DNA of 64,000 bases from Cotesia glomerata. Lineage: Eukaryota; Arthropoda; Insecta; Hymenoptera; Braconidae. The position numbers and the translations under genes are program-made. The DNA lies in the NCBI RefSeq assembly GCF_020080835.1, contig NC_058163.1, forward strand, positions 22,595,904-22,659,903, in the 5' to 3' direction. Under the pieces are notes generated by a model. That model worked only from the letters and a program-made list of their open reading frames with translations, was not told where the DNA came from and did no database searches. Below are positions 23,350 to 36,325 of the stretch, piece after piece (within the stretch, counting starts at the first letter, position 1; every line of letters starts with the position of its first letter).

Positions 23350-24150
23350 TGCAAAATAAATTTTTTTGGCTAAAAAAAATTTATTTTGGATCAAATTAAA
23401 TTTTTTTCAACTAAAAAAATTTATTCGAGAAAAGAAATTTTTTTTGCATACTTAAAGTAGAATTTTTGATAATTTGTTTATTTTAATTTTGTAAAAAATA
23501 AAATTATCAATTTTTTTGGCTCAAAAAAAATTTATTTTGGATAAAATTAAATTTTTTTCAACTAAAAAAATTTATTCGAGAAAAAAAATTTTTTTTTGCA
23601 TACTTAAAGGTGAATTTTTAAGAATTTGTTTATTTTAATTTTGTAAAAATAAAATTATTAATTTTTTTGGCTCAGAAAAAAAATTTATTTTGGATAAAAT
23701 AAAATTTTTTTTAAACTAAAAAAATTTATTTGAGAAAAAAAATTTTTTTTTGCATACTTAAAGGTGAATTTTTAATAATTTTTTTATTTTAATTTTGTAA
23801 AAATAAAATTATCAATTTTTTTGGCTCAAAAAAAAATTTATTTTGGATAAAATTAAAGTTTTTCAATTAAAAAATTTATATTCGAGAAAAGAAATTTTTT
23901 TTGCATTCTTAAAGGTGAATTTTTAAGAATTTGTTTATTTTAATTTTGTAAAAATAAAATTATCAATTTTTTTGGCTCAGAAAAAAAATTTATTTTGGAT
24001 AAAATTAAATTTTTTTCAATTAAAAAAATTTATTTTGGATAAAGTTAAATTTTTTTCAACTAAAAAAATTTATTCAAGAAAAGAAATTTTTTTACATACT
24101 TAAAAGTGAATTTTTAATAATTTGATTATTTTAATTTCATAAAAATAAAA
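23350..24150. repeat. Tandem array, about 150-bp period, 5+ units
   Basis: Units carry ttttttggctcaaaaaaaa at about 23510, 23655, 23815 and 23965, and a first one at 23360 with ggctaaaa. Each continues ...atttattttggataaaatt...gcatacttaaaggtgaat...taattttgtaaaaataaaat. The last unit has an extra partial duplication. It is satellite-like. Confidence 0.8.
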
Positions 24151-25788
24151 TTATATTATTTAAATTGTACTTGAAAATAAATTTTTTATTACACGTGTTT
24201 TTGATCTTCATAAAGATATTTTGTAACTACAATAGCTTGAGTAATTATTAGACAAATAACTATGACGAACTTGTCATTAGAGTAATTATAACTGTTTGAG
24301 GAATTTAAGTTCAAGTTATTAACTGAGTAACGGTGATAAGACGTCATTGCCTAAAAAGAATTTTTTTATAATTAACTGTTTTGTAATTCTGATAGTTGAT
24401 AATGATTCGAAAAAAATGTTATTCACAATTGTTTTATTAGGAATTTTTTTTTTATTTAAAAACTAAAATTTTCAATAAATTTTTTAGGAAATTATTCTTA
24501 TTTTTTAGATAAAAAAAATTAATTAAAAAAATAATTATGAAAAATGAGTCACCAAAAAAAGAAAAAACAATTATTTAAAGTGACTCAAAAAAGTAATTTA
24601 TACTTGAAAATAATAAAAATGAGCGTGTCTTAATCATAAACAAAAAAGCCAAGGCACATCATCAATGATCGACGTACCGTTAGTTTAAAGTTAAATTCAA
24701 GTGTAGGCCTCTTAATATTCTCAAGCCCGTCTTAGCACTTTATACTCGCCTCAAAATTAATAGCTAATGTCTAAAACTATTCCCAGAGACTCACACTCTT
24801 ACCGAATAATTTCATTCATAGTTACGGACTCACCTAAGAGTAGAACAAATTACAATAATTTATTTTTTCCATCTTGAAATTAAATCTCTCGAGATAAAAC
24901 GAGAGCCAGTACACCGAAAAAACAAACGTTAATATTAAATAAATCCATAAATTAATTAATTAATAATTAGTGAGCGGAAATTGGGCTCGACTGGTCTTGA
25001 GCAAATGTGGAGCGACGTATGCATAAAAGCATAATGAGCAATTGGCGTTTAAATCTCGTCATAATAATCGAAGATGGTCCTCTTCAAGTAAAGTTAAGTA
25101 GGATAAGGGCGTACAGTGGTTACCGTTCGGTGCGGATGCTTCCAGTGGAATGTCGTTTAGCGACTTCCCTCTCCTTACATTACATATGTGTAAAAAGATA
25201 TATAAATACATATACAGCTGCACAATACCAAATTCATCTACACATACATACTTTATACGTGAATTCAATGCATGTGTGTGGCTCGTTATCTTTTTGTTAA
25301 AACTTCCACGATTGCACTCGATATTTACCCAGTGGACCTTAACTTCGCGGTGATCTCGGGCCGAGCTTGGGCTAATAAAACTGCGGTTTTAAACGAGGGA
25401 CGAAGTAACTCTCGTTCTTATTCTCGAGAAGATAAATAATAATGTTATTCTTTTATTTAAAAAAAATGTTTAAGTTTTTGGTCTTGTAGAGGAACCCGCA
25501 AAAAGTTAACGACCCATGCCCAAATTACGATGACGGAAATCAGGTCCATTTAATTTGTTAACATTTGATGTGATGTGAACTAATTTTTTTTTTTTAAATT
25601 CAGGGAGAAATTGAATAATAAAAATCATCATCTAGTTATTATAGAGTTTTTTTTTAATTTAACTCGATAGGAATTAATACTACTTAGGTTATTAAATAAA
25701 AAATCATTATTGAAGTATCTATCAACCCTGTCATTTTATTTATAATTATTTATATTAATAACAGCTGTCTAATTTTATTTTATAGATA

Positions 25789-26577
25789 TCGATGTTATTA
25801 ACAGAATAAGCAAAATTTTGTGGCCGGTGTATTTATATTATAAAATGGATTTTTATTGTTAAATTTGGTATCGTTGAAAAAGTCTTAGAGTTGTGGCTTT
25901 TCATGGTTTTATATCATTCTCACCAATAGCCAATTTATGATGATAAGTATTTAGGCTGCATTCGAAAATGCTCTATCTTAGATACATAATTAAGATATGA
26001 CCTTGTATCTTGAGAACTATTGACATTTTTAGAGATATAAGCTCATCCCGATGTTACATTCACCGAGACCTTTCATTTGAGTACCTACATCATTTTTTTA
26101 TATATTTATATATATTATATATATGTATATATGAAAAATATATCAAAATGCATGTGGGTACTCAAATAAAAGCTCTGGATGAGTGTAACAATGGGGTGAG
26201 CTTATATCTTTAAGAATATCAATAATTAAGAAATGACCTTGTATCTTGTGAACTATTGACATTTTTAAAGATATAAGCTCATTCCGATGTTACATTCATC
26301 GAGACCTTTCATTTGAGTACCCACATCAATATTTCATATATTTATATATATTATATATATATGTATATGTATATATGAAAAATATATCAAAATGCATGTG
26401 GGTACTCAAATTAAAGCTCTTGATGAGTGTAATATCGGGATGAGCTTATATCTTTAAAAATATCAATATTTAAGAAAGTACAGAGTAATTTAACAAAAGT
26501 CATCATTTAATGAAGCAAAATTTTATTTATTTATAGTTCACAAGTCACGGCAGTCACATAGTAACTGCAATATTGTT
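25789..26577 (+). mobile_element. Helitron-like element, degenerate 3' end
   Basis: This element is homologous over its length to the copies at 29195-29974 and 56078-56904. It starts A-TCGATGTTATTAACAGAATAAG, close to the family start TCTATATTATTAAGAGAATA. The interior has two copies of a long hairpin unit (ctcat..gagtacccacat and its complement). It ends with the subterminal hairpin cagtcacatagtaactg, but CTAG is lost. Confidence 0.65.
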
Positions 26578-29194
26578 TATCAGAATTAACTCATTTAATT
26601 TAAAATCTACAATTGAAAATTTTACTATAAACTTTATAATCTCGAAAAAGATATTTATAATAGGAATAATTGAAAGATGACAACAGTTATCATCACAAAG
26701 TATAATAGTTATCATCTAAGTCAATTTAAATTTCATATAAAAACTCATGATCCTCGACAGTAATCGTTACCATCCTCAATAATAACTATTACGATTAAAA
26801 TGATAAATATTAAAATATTTAATCACAAAAAATTCTATTAAATGATTATTAATTCTAATTACAAAATTATAAAATTAATTATTTCAACACTAGACAAATG
26901 TTACTATTACCTTAAATAATTAACCCTAAAAATTTCGTATTGTAAATCGTATAATTTAATTTTGTTCGTGTATAAATTTATCATGTTAATTATAATGAGT
27001 GATCGCTATCAATTATAATTACAAGTGTTCTTTAAGCCTTCACTCATGCCTACATTGTAACTAAATAGCATGTAAGTAATATACTCTGGAGTAATAAGTA
27101 GTTGACTAATAGAAAGTACTTAACTCTTGAAGTGTATCGCGACATTTAATTGCCACTGTTTACTGTTATTACGCTATCTTACATCGGTTTATATCGTTGT
27201 AATTGTTTTATTATATTATTACAAAGATTACTTTTATTAGATTTATTAGAATATTGCTACTTATACGTTAGCATTTTTTCTTCAGGTGAAGATGACCCGC
27301 GACCCGCGAGCTTGTAAACTCAAATCGTGGGAACGTCCGATAATTAGACCGTCGAATCGCTGACGTTAAATTCCGGTATAAACATTATTACACGTACGCT
27401 ATCTGCCATAAAGGTACTCAGCGCTACTCGGCTTTCAAATCACTTGATACTTTTTCTATGATTTTTTATTTTGTTTTATTATATTTTATATTACGCGACT
27501 ATTCACTTTTATAATAACTTTTTCTATAGATTATTATATTAGACTTTATTGTTATTATAAATTGAAAGTTTTAAAAAATTTAATGCTTTATGTTTAAAAG
27601 ATTACATTATTATTGATTCAAAATTTTATGACAAAAGAAAAAATAATAATAGTAAAATTTTAAATCAGATTAATTTATTTTTATTGAATAATTAAATAAA
27701 TAGATTATATTTTCGTTTTTTGTTCTTTAGTGTTAAATAATAAATCCGCAATAACAATTATTTAAATTAATTACCGTATAAATTAAATTTATGTACTTAA
27801 TTACTCAATTTGCATAATATAAATATTCATAAAGCACCAAAGTGATGTTGATAAATTTGTTTTTAAATTTCAATCTCAGGATCATTTTACAAAATAAATA
27901 AATATATATCTACAATATATAAAATATATAAATGACACCGTATCTTATTAATTTATTATTATTATTAATAAACATCTGCAAGTGAGAGTCTTATGATTTA
28001 CGACCAAAGTCGTCTATTTTCCCCTTACCAATAATTATTTATTATAATTATAATCATTACAGGTACGGTAAAAGGTAAATTTATAAAAAATTATGTGTTA
28101 TATGTTATATATTATATATTATATATTAAGTAACAGGTTATTATTTGAGGAGAATAATTAAAGCCTGAGATTTGTGGCAAATACTGAAATAACAACAATA
28201 ATAATAATAAAAAAAATAATAATAATAATAAATAAGGAAGAAAGTTTAGTCTCTGCAAAGAGAGTTTAGCAACATGTATTGGTATTGGTGTCATGTGACA
28301 AACGATTATTTCGAAATGGCCCGTCTAAGTTAAAGTTAACGTGCTCGGTGCTCAATCCATCCATCAATCTGCTTGTGTCCTGATCAATGTTACTTTACGT
28401 GAGATATATCTGTATCTATCATACACTCAATAGGTATATTATACTTGTACTCATATATTTATAGATTTATACTTGTACTTATACGCACAATCTAGTACAG
28501 AAGACAAGACAAGACTAGAACTATTACTATTACTAGTTTAGTTACCGGTATAGAAGATTTAACGAGAGAGTTTAAGCGAGATAAAATCGTTAAAGTGAGT
28601 TTAATTTGCCCAAGGCATTTTGTTATTGCTCTATATATGTATATTCCTCATAGATGAACTATGAAATATTTCCATACGCGTGAAAGCTCCGGAGATGCTT
28701 TGCAATTATTATGTGTGATTTACTTTTCTAAACATGTTTGTTGCGCCTGCATATATTGAGTATATATAAATGTTTATTTGAAGTTTTGAGAGTATAATGT
28801 AACATAACATGTCAATTGGGATATCGAGAGATCAAGTTTGTACAGTGATTGACAATTGATTTGAACGGTTGGTCGTGTCGTGTGTTTTATTATTGTTTTA
28901 ACATAAAGGAAAGCTGAATTGCTGACCGGCTAATTGATGGAGTTTTTGTCCGACTCCGATTGTTCAGTTTTTATTGCCGAGTAATTTTAGAGAAAGCTTT
29001 TATGGGCCTTTTTGGTGAGAGTATTTCGGAAAAATGTGAAATTAAGATTGATGGATTGCGTTGGGTTTTAATTTTTATCTTTTTTGAGAAGAATTTTTAA
29101 CTGGGTAGATACATTTTTTTGCTTCATTCAAGACTTGGAATTTATTTGAAATGTTTTTTTTTGGCTCCAAATTTTTTTATGTTGATTTTAATAA

Positions 29195-29974
29195 TCTATA
29201 TTATTAAGAGAATAAGAAAAATTTTATCTCCAGGATAGTCATATGATAAAATCGGTTTTTTAGCGAAATTTAGTGTCACTGCAAGGGTCTTGATTGGAAT
29301 TTGTGAATTTACAAGGTTTCATATTATTCTCATCGATAGTCAATTTATGATGATAAGTATTTACTTTATCTCTAGATACATAATTAAGAAATGACCTTGT
29401 ATCTTGTAAACTATTGACATTTTTAAAGATATAAGCTCATCCCGATGTTACACTTATCGAGACCTTTCATTTGAGTACCCACATCAATTTTTCATATAGT
29501 TACATATATATATATGTATATATGAAAAATATATCAAAATGCATGTGGGTACTCAAATGAAAGGTCTCGATGAGTGTAACATCGAGATGAGCTTATATCT
29601 TTAAAAACGTCAATAGTAAAGAAAGTACAGAGCACTTTAGCAAATATCTTGTAAACTATTGACATTTTTAAATATATAAGCTCATCCCGATGTTACACTC
29701 ATCAAGACCTTTCATTTGAGTACCCACATCAATTTTTCATATATTTTATATATTTATATATATGTATATATGAAAAATATATCAAAATGCATGTGGGTAC
29801 TCAAATGAAAGCTCTTGATGAGTGTAAAGTCGAGATGAGCTTATATCTTTAAAATCATCAAAAATTAAGAAAATACAGTGCAATTTTATAAAAATCATTA
29901 TTTAATAAAACAAAACTTTATTTATTTGTAGTTCACAATTCACGGCAGTCACATAGTGACTGCAAGGTTGCTAG
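29195..29974 (+). mobile_element. Helitron-like element, intact ends
   Basis: It starts A-TCTATATTATTAAGAGAAT and ends with the hairpin cagtcacatagtgactg, then caaggttgCTAG followed by T. These are the ends expected of a Helitron, with no target duplication. It has two internal hairpin units around 29440-29600 and 29685-29845 whose arms read ctcatcgagacctttcattt / aaatgaaaggtctcgatgag. At 780 bp it is too short for a Rep/helicase, so non-autonomous. Confidence 0.75.
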
Positions 29975-31409
29975 TACTTTTATTATTAAAACTAAAAAAT
30001 AATTGATTTTTTATTGAAATTTAATTTTTTTTTTTCAACATAATAATTTTTTCATCATAAAAATTTCTAGTAACTTTTCTCAGCAAACTTTTAAAAAATT
30101 TTTGAACCTACCGCTGACCTTTAAAAGCAATAATTTCACAATAAAAAATAATTTCTCATTACCCAGAAAGCAATCGATCAATTATACACAATAAAAAATA
30201 AAAAATAAAAAATGTACGTGAAATAGAGTTATTTCGCAATGAATTTATCGATTATATTTCTGAATGTAATTATCTGAGAGATCTCGATGTCGACGTGGAA
30301 CCATCAGATCGTTTTTGAGAGAGGCGTAACTCGATAGGTCGACCTACTTATTTTGACATTGACGAGGATGTTTGAAGCTTCGAGTGCGTATTTAATCCAC
30401 CTTAAGTTTCTCTAACACGCCGTTAGAAAATACACACACATTCTCACATCCACCTTTTTTAATTATAATTATACATGACTTAAATTTTAGTTTCAATTTT
30501 TTCTTACAAGTTACACGCCAAACCCTCGACAAAAAATTCAAACTACTCATATTAGTCAGAATACACATTATGATTATTACACATTAGAAATTAGAGACTA
30601 AACTCAAGCACTACACGCTAGCGGTATAATATATATAAATATATTTTATCCGGGTAGCGACAATTATGAAAACACTCTCCTTACAAAACTGTTATGTGAG
30701 TTGAGCATTTTGCGGCTATTGGATGCTGACGTTTGATTTTTAATTTTATTTGATAATAAGTACCCGAATAAAAATTAACATTTACGCGGATAATAAACCG
30801 GAAAATGTAAATAACAAAATAGCTTCTGCAGAAGTATAAATATTAATGCACGCGATGGAAAAATAGTAAATAAAAGTGCAGACGTAAAGCGGCTGAACGC
30901 TGTTAAAAGTTTATGACACTTTTTTTTTTACTTAAATTTAATGTTTATTAACATTTACGTGGCTAGATGTAGAAACTTTTTCAGGCCCTCTGAGCCTAGC
31001 ACAAATACACTTTGCAAACACGCGGATAATGCCGGCTTTTATGTCGTTGTCATTATGTTTAGCTGCACGCTGCGCGACTCTGACTTTACTTGATGCTTAG
31101 TTTGTTTTTTCATAACATTATATTATTTTTACATTTTTTAAATTATTATCCTTTTTATTTTTCTCATATAATTTTGCGGGTTTAAGGATTTAATTGACGT
31201 ACTTTCGAATTTATCGCTGTAACAAATAATTTTTTTTTCTTGCAGCTTTTTAATGACTTTTTTTTTAATCGGAAAATTTATAGAATATTTTTAAAATTTT
31301 GGGGAATATTTTATTTTATTTATTTAAATAATTTATTGCGCTTTCGTCAAAATTAAAAAAATTTTTTTTTTATAAAAAATTTACACGTTAAATTTTTAAA
31401 GAATTTATT

Positions 31410-31770
31410 CTAATTAAAAAAAAATAATTTATATTTTTTACTCCGAAAAATAAGAAAAAAAAATTATTTATTAACAATTTACTCATCTAAAATTTTTTAA
31501 TTATTTTTTTAAGCACAAAAAAATTTTTGTTTTAATTAAGCAATTTTTTTAACTTAAAAAATCAAGTACAATTAAAATTTTTACTCGAATAAAAAAAATG
31601 AAAAAATAATTTATATTTTTTACTCCAAAAAGTAAGAAAAAAAATTATTTATTAACAATTTACTCATCTAAAATTTATTATTTTTTTAAGCCAAAAAAAA
31701 ATTTTTTTTAAATTAAGCAATTTTTTTAACTTAAAAAAATCAAGTACAATTAAAATTTTTACTCAAATAA
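31410..31770. repeat. Tandem duplication, period about 180 bp
   Basis: Units share actcc(g/a)aaaaataagaaaa, ttatttattaacaatttact and atcaagtacaattaaaattt. Two copies are adjacent. Confidence 0.7.
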
Positions 31771-32891
31771 AAAAAAAAGAATATAACATAAAGCTGAAAT
31801 GAAAGATGAGTTTCTTGACATAAAAATGAAAACATACTGGCAGATATAATCGCACATACTCCATCGATATTATTATGATTATGATAGTTGATACATTGCC
31901 TATTGTAGCGGTAAATAAACGATCAGTTAACATTCTTAAAGAGTGAATCCTCCTGCAATATAAGATAATGATAATAATAAAGATTAAATTGATGTTAAGT
32001 GTTTATGCCGGTGTTCTTTGTCTGTAATGATCAGGCTCAAGATGAAGATGAGAAATTAATACCGATCTTCACAAAGAGGTGAGCTAATTTAAGCCTCCCG
32101 CTCGGTTTTTCTTCTTCTTCTTCAGAGCTAACTGTTGTGCTAAAATCTGGATTAGGATGTTTGCTGGATTACGAGTTAATTACTCAGACGCGACCGTGAA
32201 AACGAGTGTGCAGGTAATTGCCAGATGCATTATTACTATTACTATTACTATTATTGTGGTATAGGTTCTGTAATAGTTATCCTCAGAAAACAGCGTGAAA
32301 GATTCGTGCTAAGGCTGCGGTTTTACTCTGCACATTGGCCACGCGCTGCTTGCGGGCATTCCAGTCACTACTTTTCAACGACTTATTTTAATAATAAATT
32401 TTATTTATCTAGACATTATATTTTATTTTATTTAATAGTATATTATTTATTTCGATGTTAAATTATGTGGAAGTTGAAAGTTTTTATCATTGATCCTGAT
32501 AAGTAATTAAATAAATTTTATTTAATTACTGATTATTCTTTAAAAAATTATTTTTATCCTATCTAACATTTTTTAGTAAAAAGAATTATATCTAATAATT
32601 TTATAGGGTTTTAATAAATTATTTTAAGCATAGATACAATTTTTTTAAGTATTTCTTCAGACGTATAAATTTTTGTTTGGCATTTATACAAGAATTCCAG
32701 ATCTTAATCTTTAAGTATTTTTTTTTTTAAAAGGAATCTTTAAATATTTCGTGAAAAAAATTTTAAACGCCATTTATTTTGTATAAATTTAAAATCATTA
32801 TAGATTAAAGAATAATAAACAAAATATTTATTAATAATAAATTTGTAATGGCTAAATTTTTGCCGATTTTTTTTTAAACATATTTTAATTA

Positions 32892-33118
32892 TACACTGGA
32901 AAAAAAGTTAACTTAATTCAAGAGAAAAATTATTGAACCAAAAATATAATTTTGAAGAGGGTAATTGTCTTGAATCAAGACGAAAAATTCTTGAATCAAG
33001 TAAAATTTCCTTAAATCAAGAAAAATTTCCTTAAATCAAAAATTTTTCTACTCAAATCAAGAATATCAAGTTCTTCAAAATTATATACTTGATTCAAGAA
33101 CATTTTTTTTTCTGTGCA
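32892..33118. mobile_element. Short MITE family C, copy 3
   Basis: Ends are tacactggaaaaaaagtta and cattttttttttctgtgca. It lies in reverse orientation relative to copy 2 and directly next to a truncated family A copy. Confidence 0.6.
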
Positions 33119-33162
33119 TCTAGAATTAATACAAAAATTGGTCTATTAAAAATATATTTTTT

Positions 33163-33779
33163 TTGATAAGAAATTTCACTTATTGCAACAAAATTAATTC
33201 TCTTGCTTGAAGAAATACGTATTTTGATCCAAGAAAATTTATTTAAGTCAAGAAAATCTTGTTGGTTTGAGAAAATTCAGCCTCTTGCTCCAAAAAATTT
33301 AGTTCTTGATAGAAGTAAATTTTCTTGTCTTGAGAAAATTTCTCTCTTGTTCCAAAAAATTAAATATAAAGATAGAAGTAAATTTTCATTAATATTTTTA
33401 CTGATTAACATGTCAAATGGGAAGATCAAATAATATTTCATCATTTTTTTTCATTCAATATGTATAATTACACGCTAAAATAATATAAAATGGGTATCAA
33501 ATATTCAAGAGAAAAATTTTCTCAAGGTGAGAAAATTTTTTTGTCAGCTGAAGTAGGTGGCGCTGCTTCCCGAAAGTATCTAAAAATCTTGATCAAATAT
33601 AAAAATTTATTGTATCAAGTATTTACGATAATTTGAATTGAGAAAAAATGACTTCCACCAAGAATAGAATTTCAAGAAAAATTTTTACTTCGACACATCT
33701 TCGTCTTCCTTCAGGCACCCGAAAATTTTCTTGAGCCAAGAATTTTGTTCTCCAGTCAAGAAAATTTTTTTTCTGTGTA
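33163..33779 (+). mobile_element. MITE family A, copy 6 (5'-truncated)
   Basis: The right end is intact (ttttttttctgtgta). The left end is missing, and the homology begins at ttttgataagaaatttcact. It abuts the shorter MITE at 32892-33118. Confidence 0.65.
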
Positions 33780-34490
33780 TATAAAAAATTGTTTACCTAT
33801 ATTTTTAGCAAAAATCTATATAAAATAAATATATGTGCTAATAAATTTTTTTATGTCGTAAACATATAAATTGACCCAATCTACAGAATTTTTCTTCTAT
33901 CACAAAAATTTAAAAAATTTATAATTAATACCAATCTAATTCTAAGCTATTGCAAACCTCGCTTTTAAACTAATGAAATTCCAAAACTTTCTTCAAAAAA
34001 ATGTCCAACCATTAAATTTTCTCATAAAAAAAAAAAAAACAAATTAAAAAACGCTAGAACGTAAATGAACAAAACCCGTTTAGAGGTCACTTAGCACAAA
34101 TTTATTCATCATTCTTATTCCATAATCAATAAAAAACAACTCTCACACGGCTTCTCGGAGACATGAGTAAGACACATCATGACTAACGGCGTCTCCTTCC
34201 TATATATATAAACATACGTTTATATACTTCTATATAAAGGTGTGACTCAAACTGTTAAACGGTTAGCACCCCGAGGGTGACTGGGGAACCCTCTGGACCT
34301 GGACAGTTACCTCGTAAAAACCGATCGGCATAGTTTCGTCTGCCCAAGGCAAGATGTGTCTCCTCAGTCCCAATCCCACCTGACATCCGAACCTACCGGA
34401 CATAATCATACAACATAACAGGTTTTAAGCATACCTCTCTATTTTCCCATCATAACAACAATCAATTATCAATTATTAATATTCACTTAC

Positions 34491-34772
34491 ATCATCCCTC
34501 AATTCTCCACTTTCTTCTAGCACAAACGCAACGTCATTATTATTACTGCTGCTGTCATTTTCGTCATCATCATCATCAACATTATCATTTTGATTTTGAC
34601 TCTGATCTTCGATAGGAGAGCCGGCGAGTTTCCTAAAACTCCCATCGCGCTTCCGCTTATTTTGTCCGCCGATTCTGATCTCCCTCGGTAGCATATTGTC
34701 GGGGATTTCCGTCTCGGAACTCCTCGGAGAGGACTCTTCTAACGGCGACATGTTCCTGTTCTTACCCGACAT
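34491..34772 (-). CDS. TfAP-2: Candidate distal first coding exon of TfAP-2
   Basis: This exon of 94 codons starts at ATG 34772, with an in-frame TGA two codons upstream. It ends in phase 0 at a perfect donor gtaagt. The second ATG (codon 8, 34751) has a better context (A at -3) and may be used. The protein starts MSGKNRNMSPLEESSPRSS. It has a basic stretch (KRKRDGSFRK, a possible nuclear localisation signal) at about 38-47 and an acidic run DDDDDENDSSSNNND. It ends with LEESGELRDD. A low-complexity, Ser/Asp/Asn-rich nuclear-type N-terminus would suit a transcription factor. The next phase-0 acceptor I can see on this strand is the AP-2 exon at 18674, giving ...ELRDD-DRLTSH. Assignment to TfAP-2 is inferred from strand, order and phase. 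It could instead be the first exon of an unrelated gene whose other exons I missed. Confidence 0.55.
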
Positions 34773-34884
34773 CAATCAGGAGTTATTAAAGGTCAATTAT
34801 CTCCAGGTCAGACAAATTAACATACTGACATTGATTAATATCTTGATAATGAAACGCAATCTTGATTTTTAAATTACTTTATTA

Positions 34885-35290
34885 TTAGCCAATTAGAAAC
34901 TCGACACTTGTCATCCAGCGACACATTTTTAGGCACTCACTTATTTTATCACGTGGTAGTTTGGTCCGCGGGTTAATTATTATTTTACTTCTAACTTCTG
35001 TCAAACGCTTGAAACGGCAATAACAACAATAATAATTATAGTAATAATGATAATGGAGAAAGATTGTATTGGTCGACCTGACAGAGACCACGTTGGCGCG
35101 CGCGACTCTCGAGAATGGCCTAGAGGCGAAAAGAGGAGAACTCTTAGCCCAAGGCAGGATCACCAGCAGGAAGAGGAGGAGGGAAATCTTATAACCTGAG
35201 CAAGTGTTTAACTCCTTGACCACTCGCTCCTCGCAGCTCTGGTATCGCTCAGCCGCTTACTACCAGCTGGTCCCCTCCAGAATCTTGGAG
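34885..35290 (-). promoter_or_regulatory. GC-rich block upstream of the distal first exon
   Basis: A 400-bp moderate-to-high GC block lies 110-500 bp upstream of the ATG at 34772. It includes ggcgcgcgcgactctcgag near 35096. It holds a long minus-strand open frame without an ATG start (it opens with GTG at 35223), including a hydrophobic LLLFLLVILPW run. I regard the frame as accidental and the block as possible promoter/5'UTR. Confidence 0.3.
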
Positions 35291-35308
35291 AATTATTTTT
35301 ATGATGTG

Positions 35309-36325
35309 AAGATAATAGACAGGTTATAATTTTCTAGAATTAAAAAAAAAAAATTTTCTTCAATTTTAATGTCATTTAAGAAAATTTTTTTTTTAGTTTT
35401 CAATTATTTATATCAAAGTATTTATCAAGAAAAAAATTTTAGGTTAATTTCTGAGGGTTAAAAAAATTATTTTAATTTTATTATTTAAATTCTGGAACAT
35501 AACTCTTTTCTAAGGAGAATATTTAGCGATCATACGCCATCTATAGGAAATTTTCAATATTATCTTTGATCAAAAAATTATTTATCGGCATATTTGACCA
35601 TAGAACATTTTTTTATGGGTATTATTTATAATTCTGAATAGATAAAAAAAAATCTTCAAGATTAAAATTATTATTAAAAAATTGAAAAGTAAATTTTTTT
35701 GTTTCAAATTTTAACCTAAAATTTATCATTTTTTAAGCAATAAAAACTAAAAACACCTTAGTCCAATTACACGTTACATCAACTACAGGATTTTCAGTCA
35801 AATTAGAAAATTTAGAGATGATTTTGAAGATAATAAACAGATTATGATTTTTTGGAATTAAAAAATAATTTTTTTTTCAATTTTAATGCCATTTTAAAAA
35901 AAAATTTTTTTAGTATTAAATTATTTTTTATATAAACGTGTTTATTAAAAAAAAATTTTAGATAAGTTTCTGAGAATAAAAAAAAATTATTTTAATTTTA
36001 TTACTTAAATTCTGAAACATAACTCTCCTCTAAGGAGAAGATTTAGCGATCAAACGCCATCTGTCGGAAACTTTCAATACTATTTTCGATCAAAATATTA
36101 TATATGGGCAAATTTGCCCATAGAACATTTTTTTATGGGTATTATTTATAATTTCTAAAAGATAAAATAAAAACTTCAAGCCTCAAAATTATTAATAAAA
36201 AATTAAAAAGTATATTTTTTTCGTTTCAAATTTTAACCTAAAATTTATCATATTTTAAGCATTAACTAAAGACACTTTAGTGTCTTACTTCAAGTACACG
36301 TTACATCAACTACAATAATTTTTCT
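35309..36325. repeat. Tandem duplication, period about 515 bp
   Basis: The two copies (from about 35309 and 35824) share ctaaggagaa(t/g)atttagcg, acgccatct(a/g)t, tagaacatttttttatgggt and ttacatcaactacaa. They are diverged by about a tenth by eye. Confidence 0.75.

Larger units (their letters stand above)
22073..34490 (-). other. Region between the two candidate first exons
   Basis: If the distal exon is used, this is intron. It holds a 150-bp-period tandem repeat (23350-24150), two Helitron-like elements (25789-26577, 29195-29974), a 180-bp tandem duplication (31410-31770) and two MITEs (32892-33779). The stretches 24151-25788, 26578-29194, 29975-31409, 31771-32891 and 33780-34490 show no gene. 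Several are unique and of moderate GC (24950-25400, 30160-31100, 31800-32460). Confidence 0.55.

Noticed and set aside
28190..28232. (AAT)n and other A/T-only simple repeats
   Set aside because: Short interrupted trinucleotide runs, common throughout this AT-rich window and not informative on their own.
34885..35223. 112-codon minus-strand frame with a signal-peptide-like run
   Set aside because: Its first codon is GTG and no upstream ATG is in frame. It lies directly upstream of the distal first exon, so 5'UTR/promoter is more likely.
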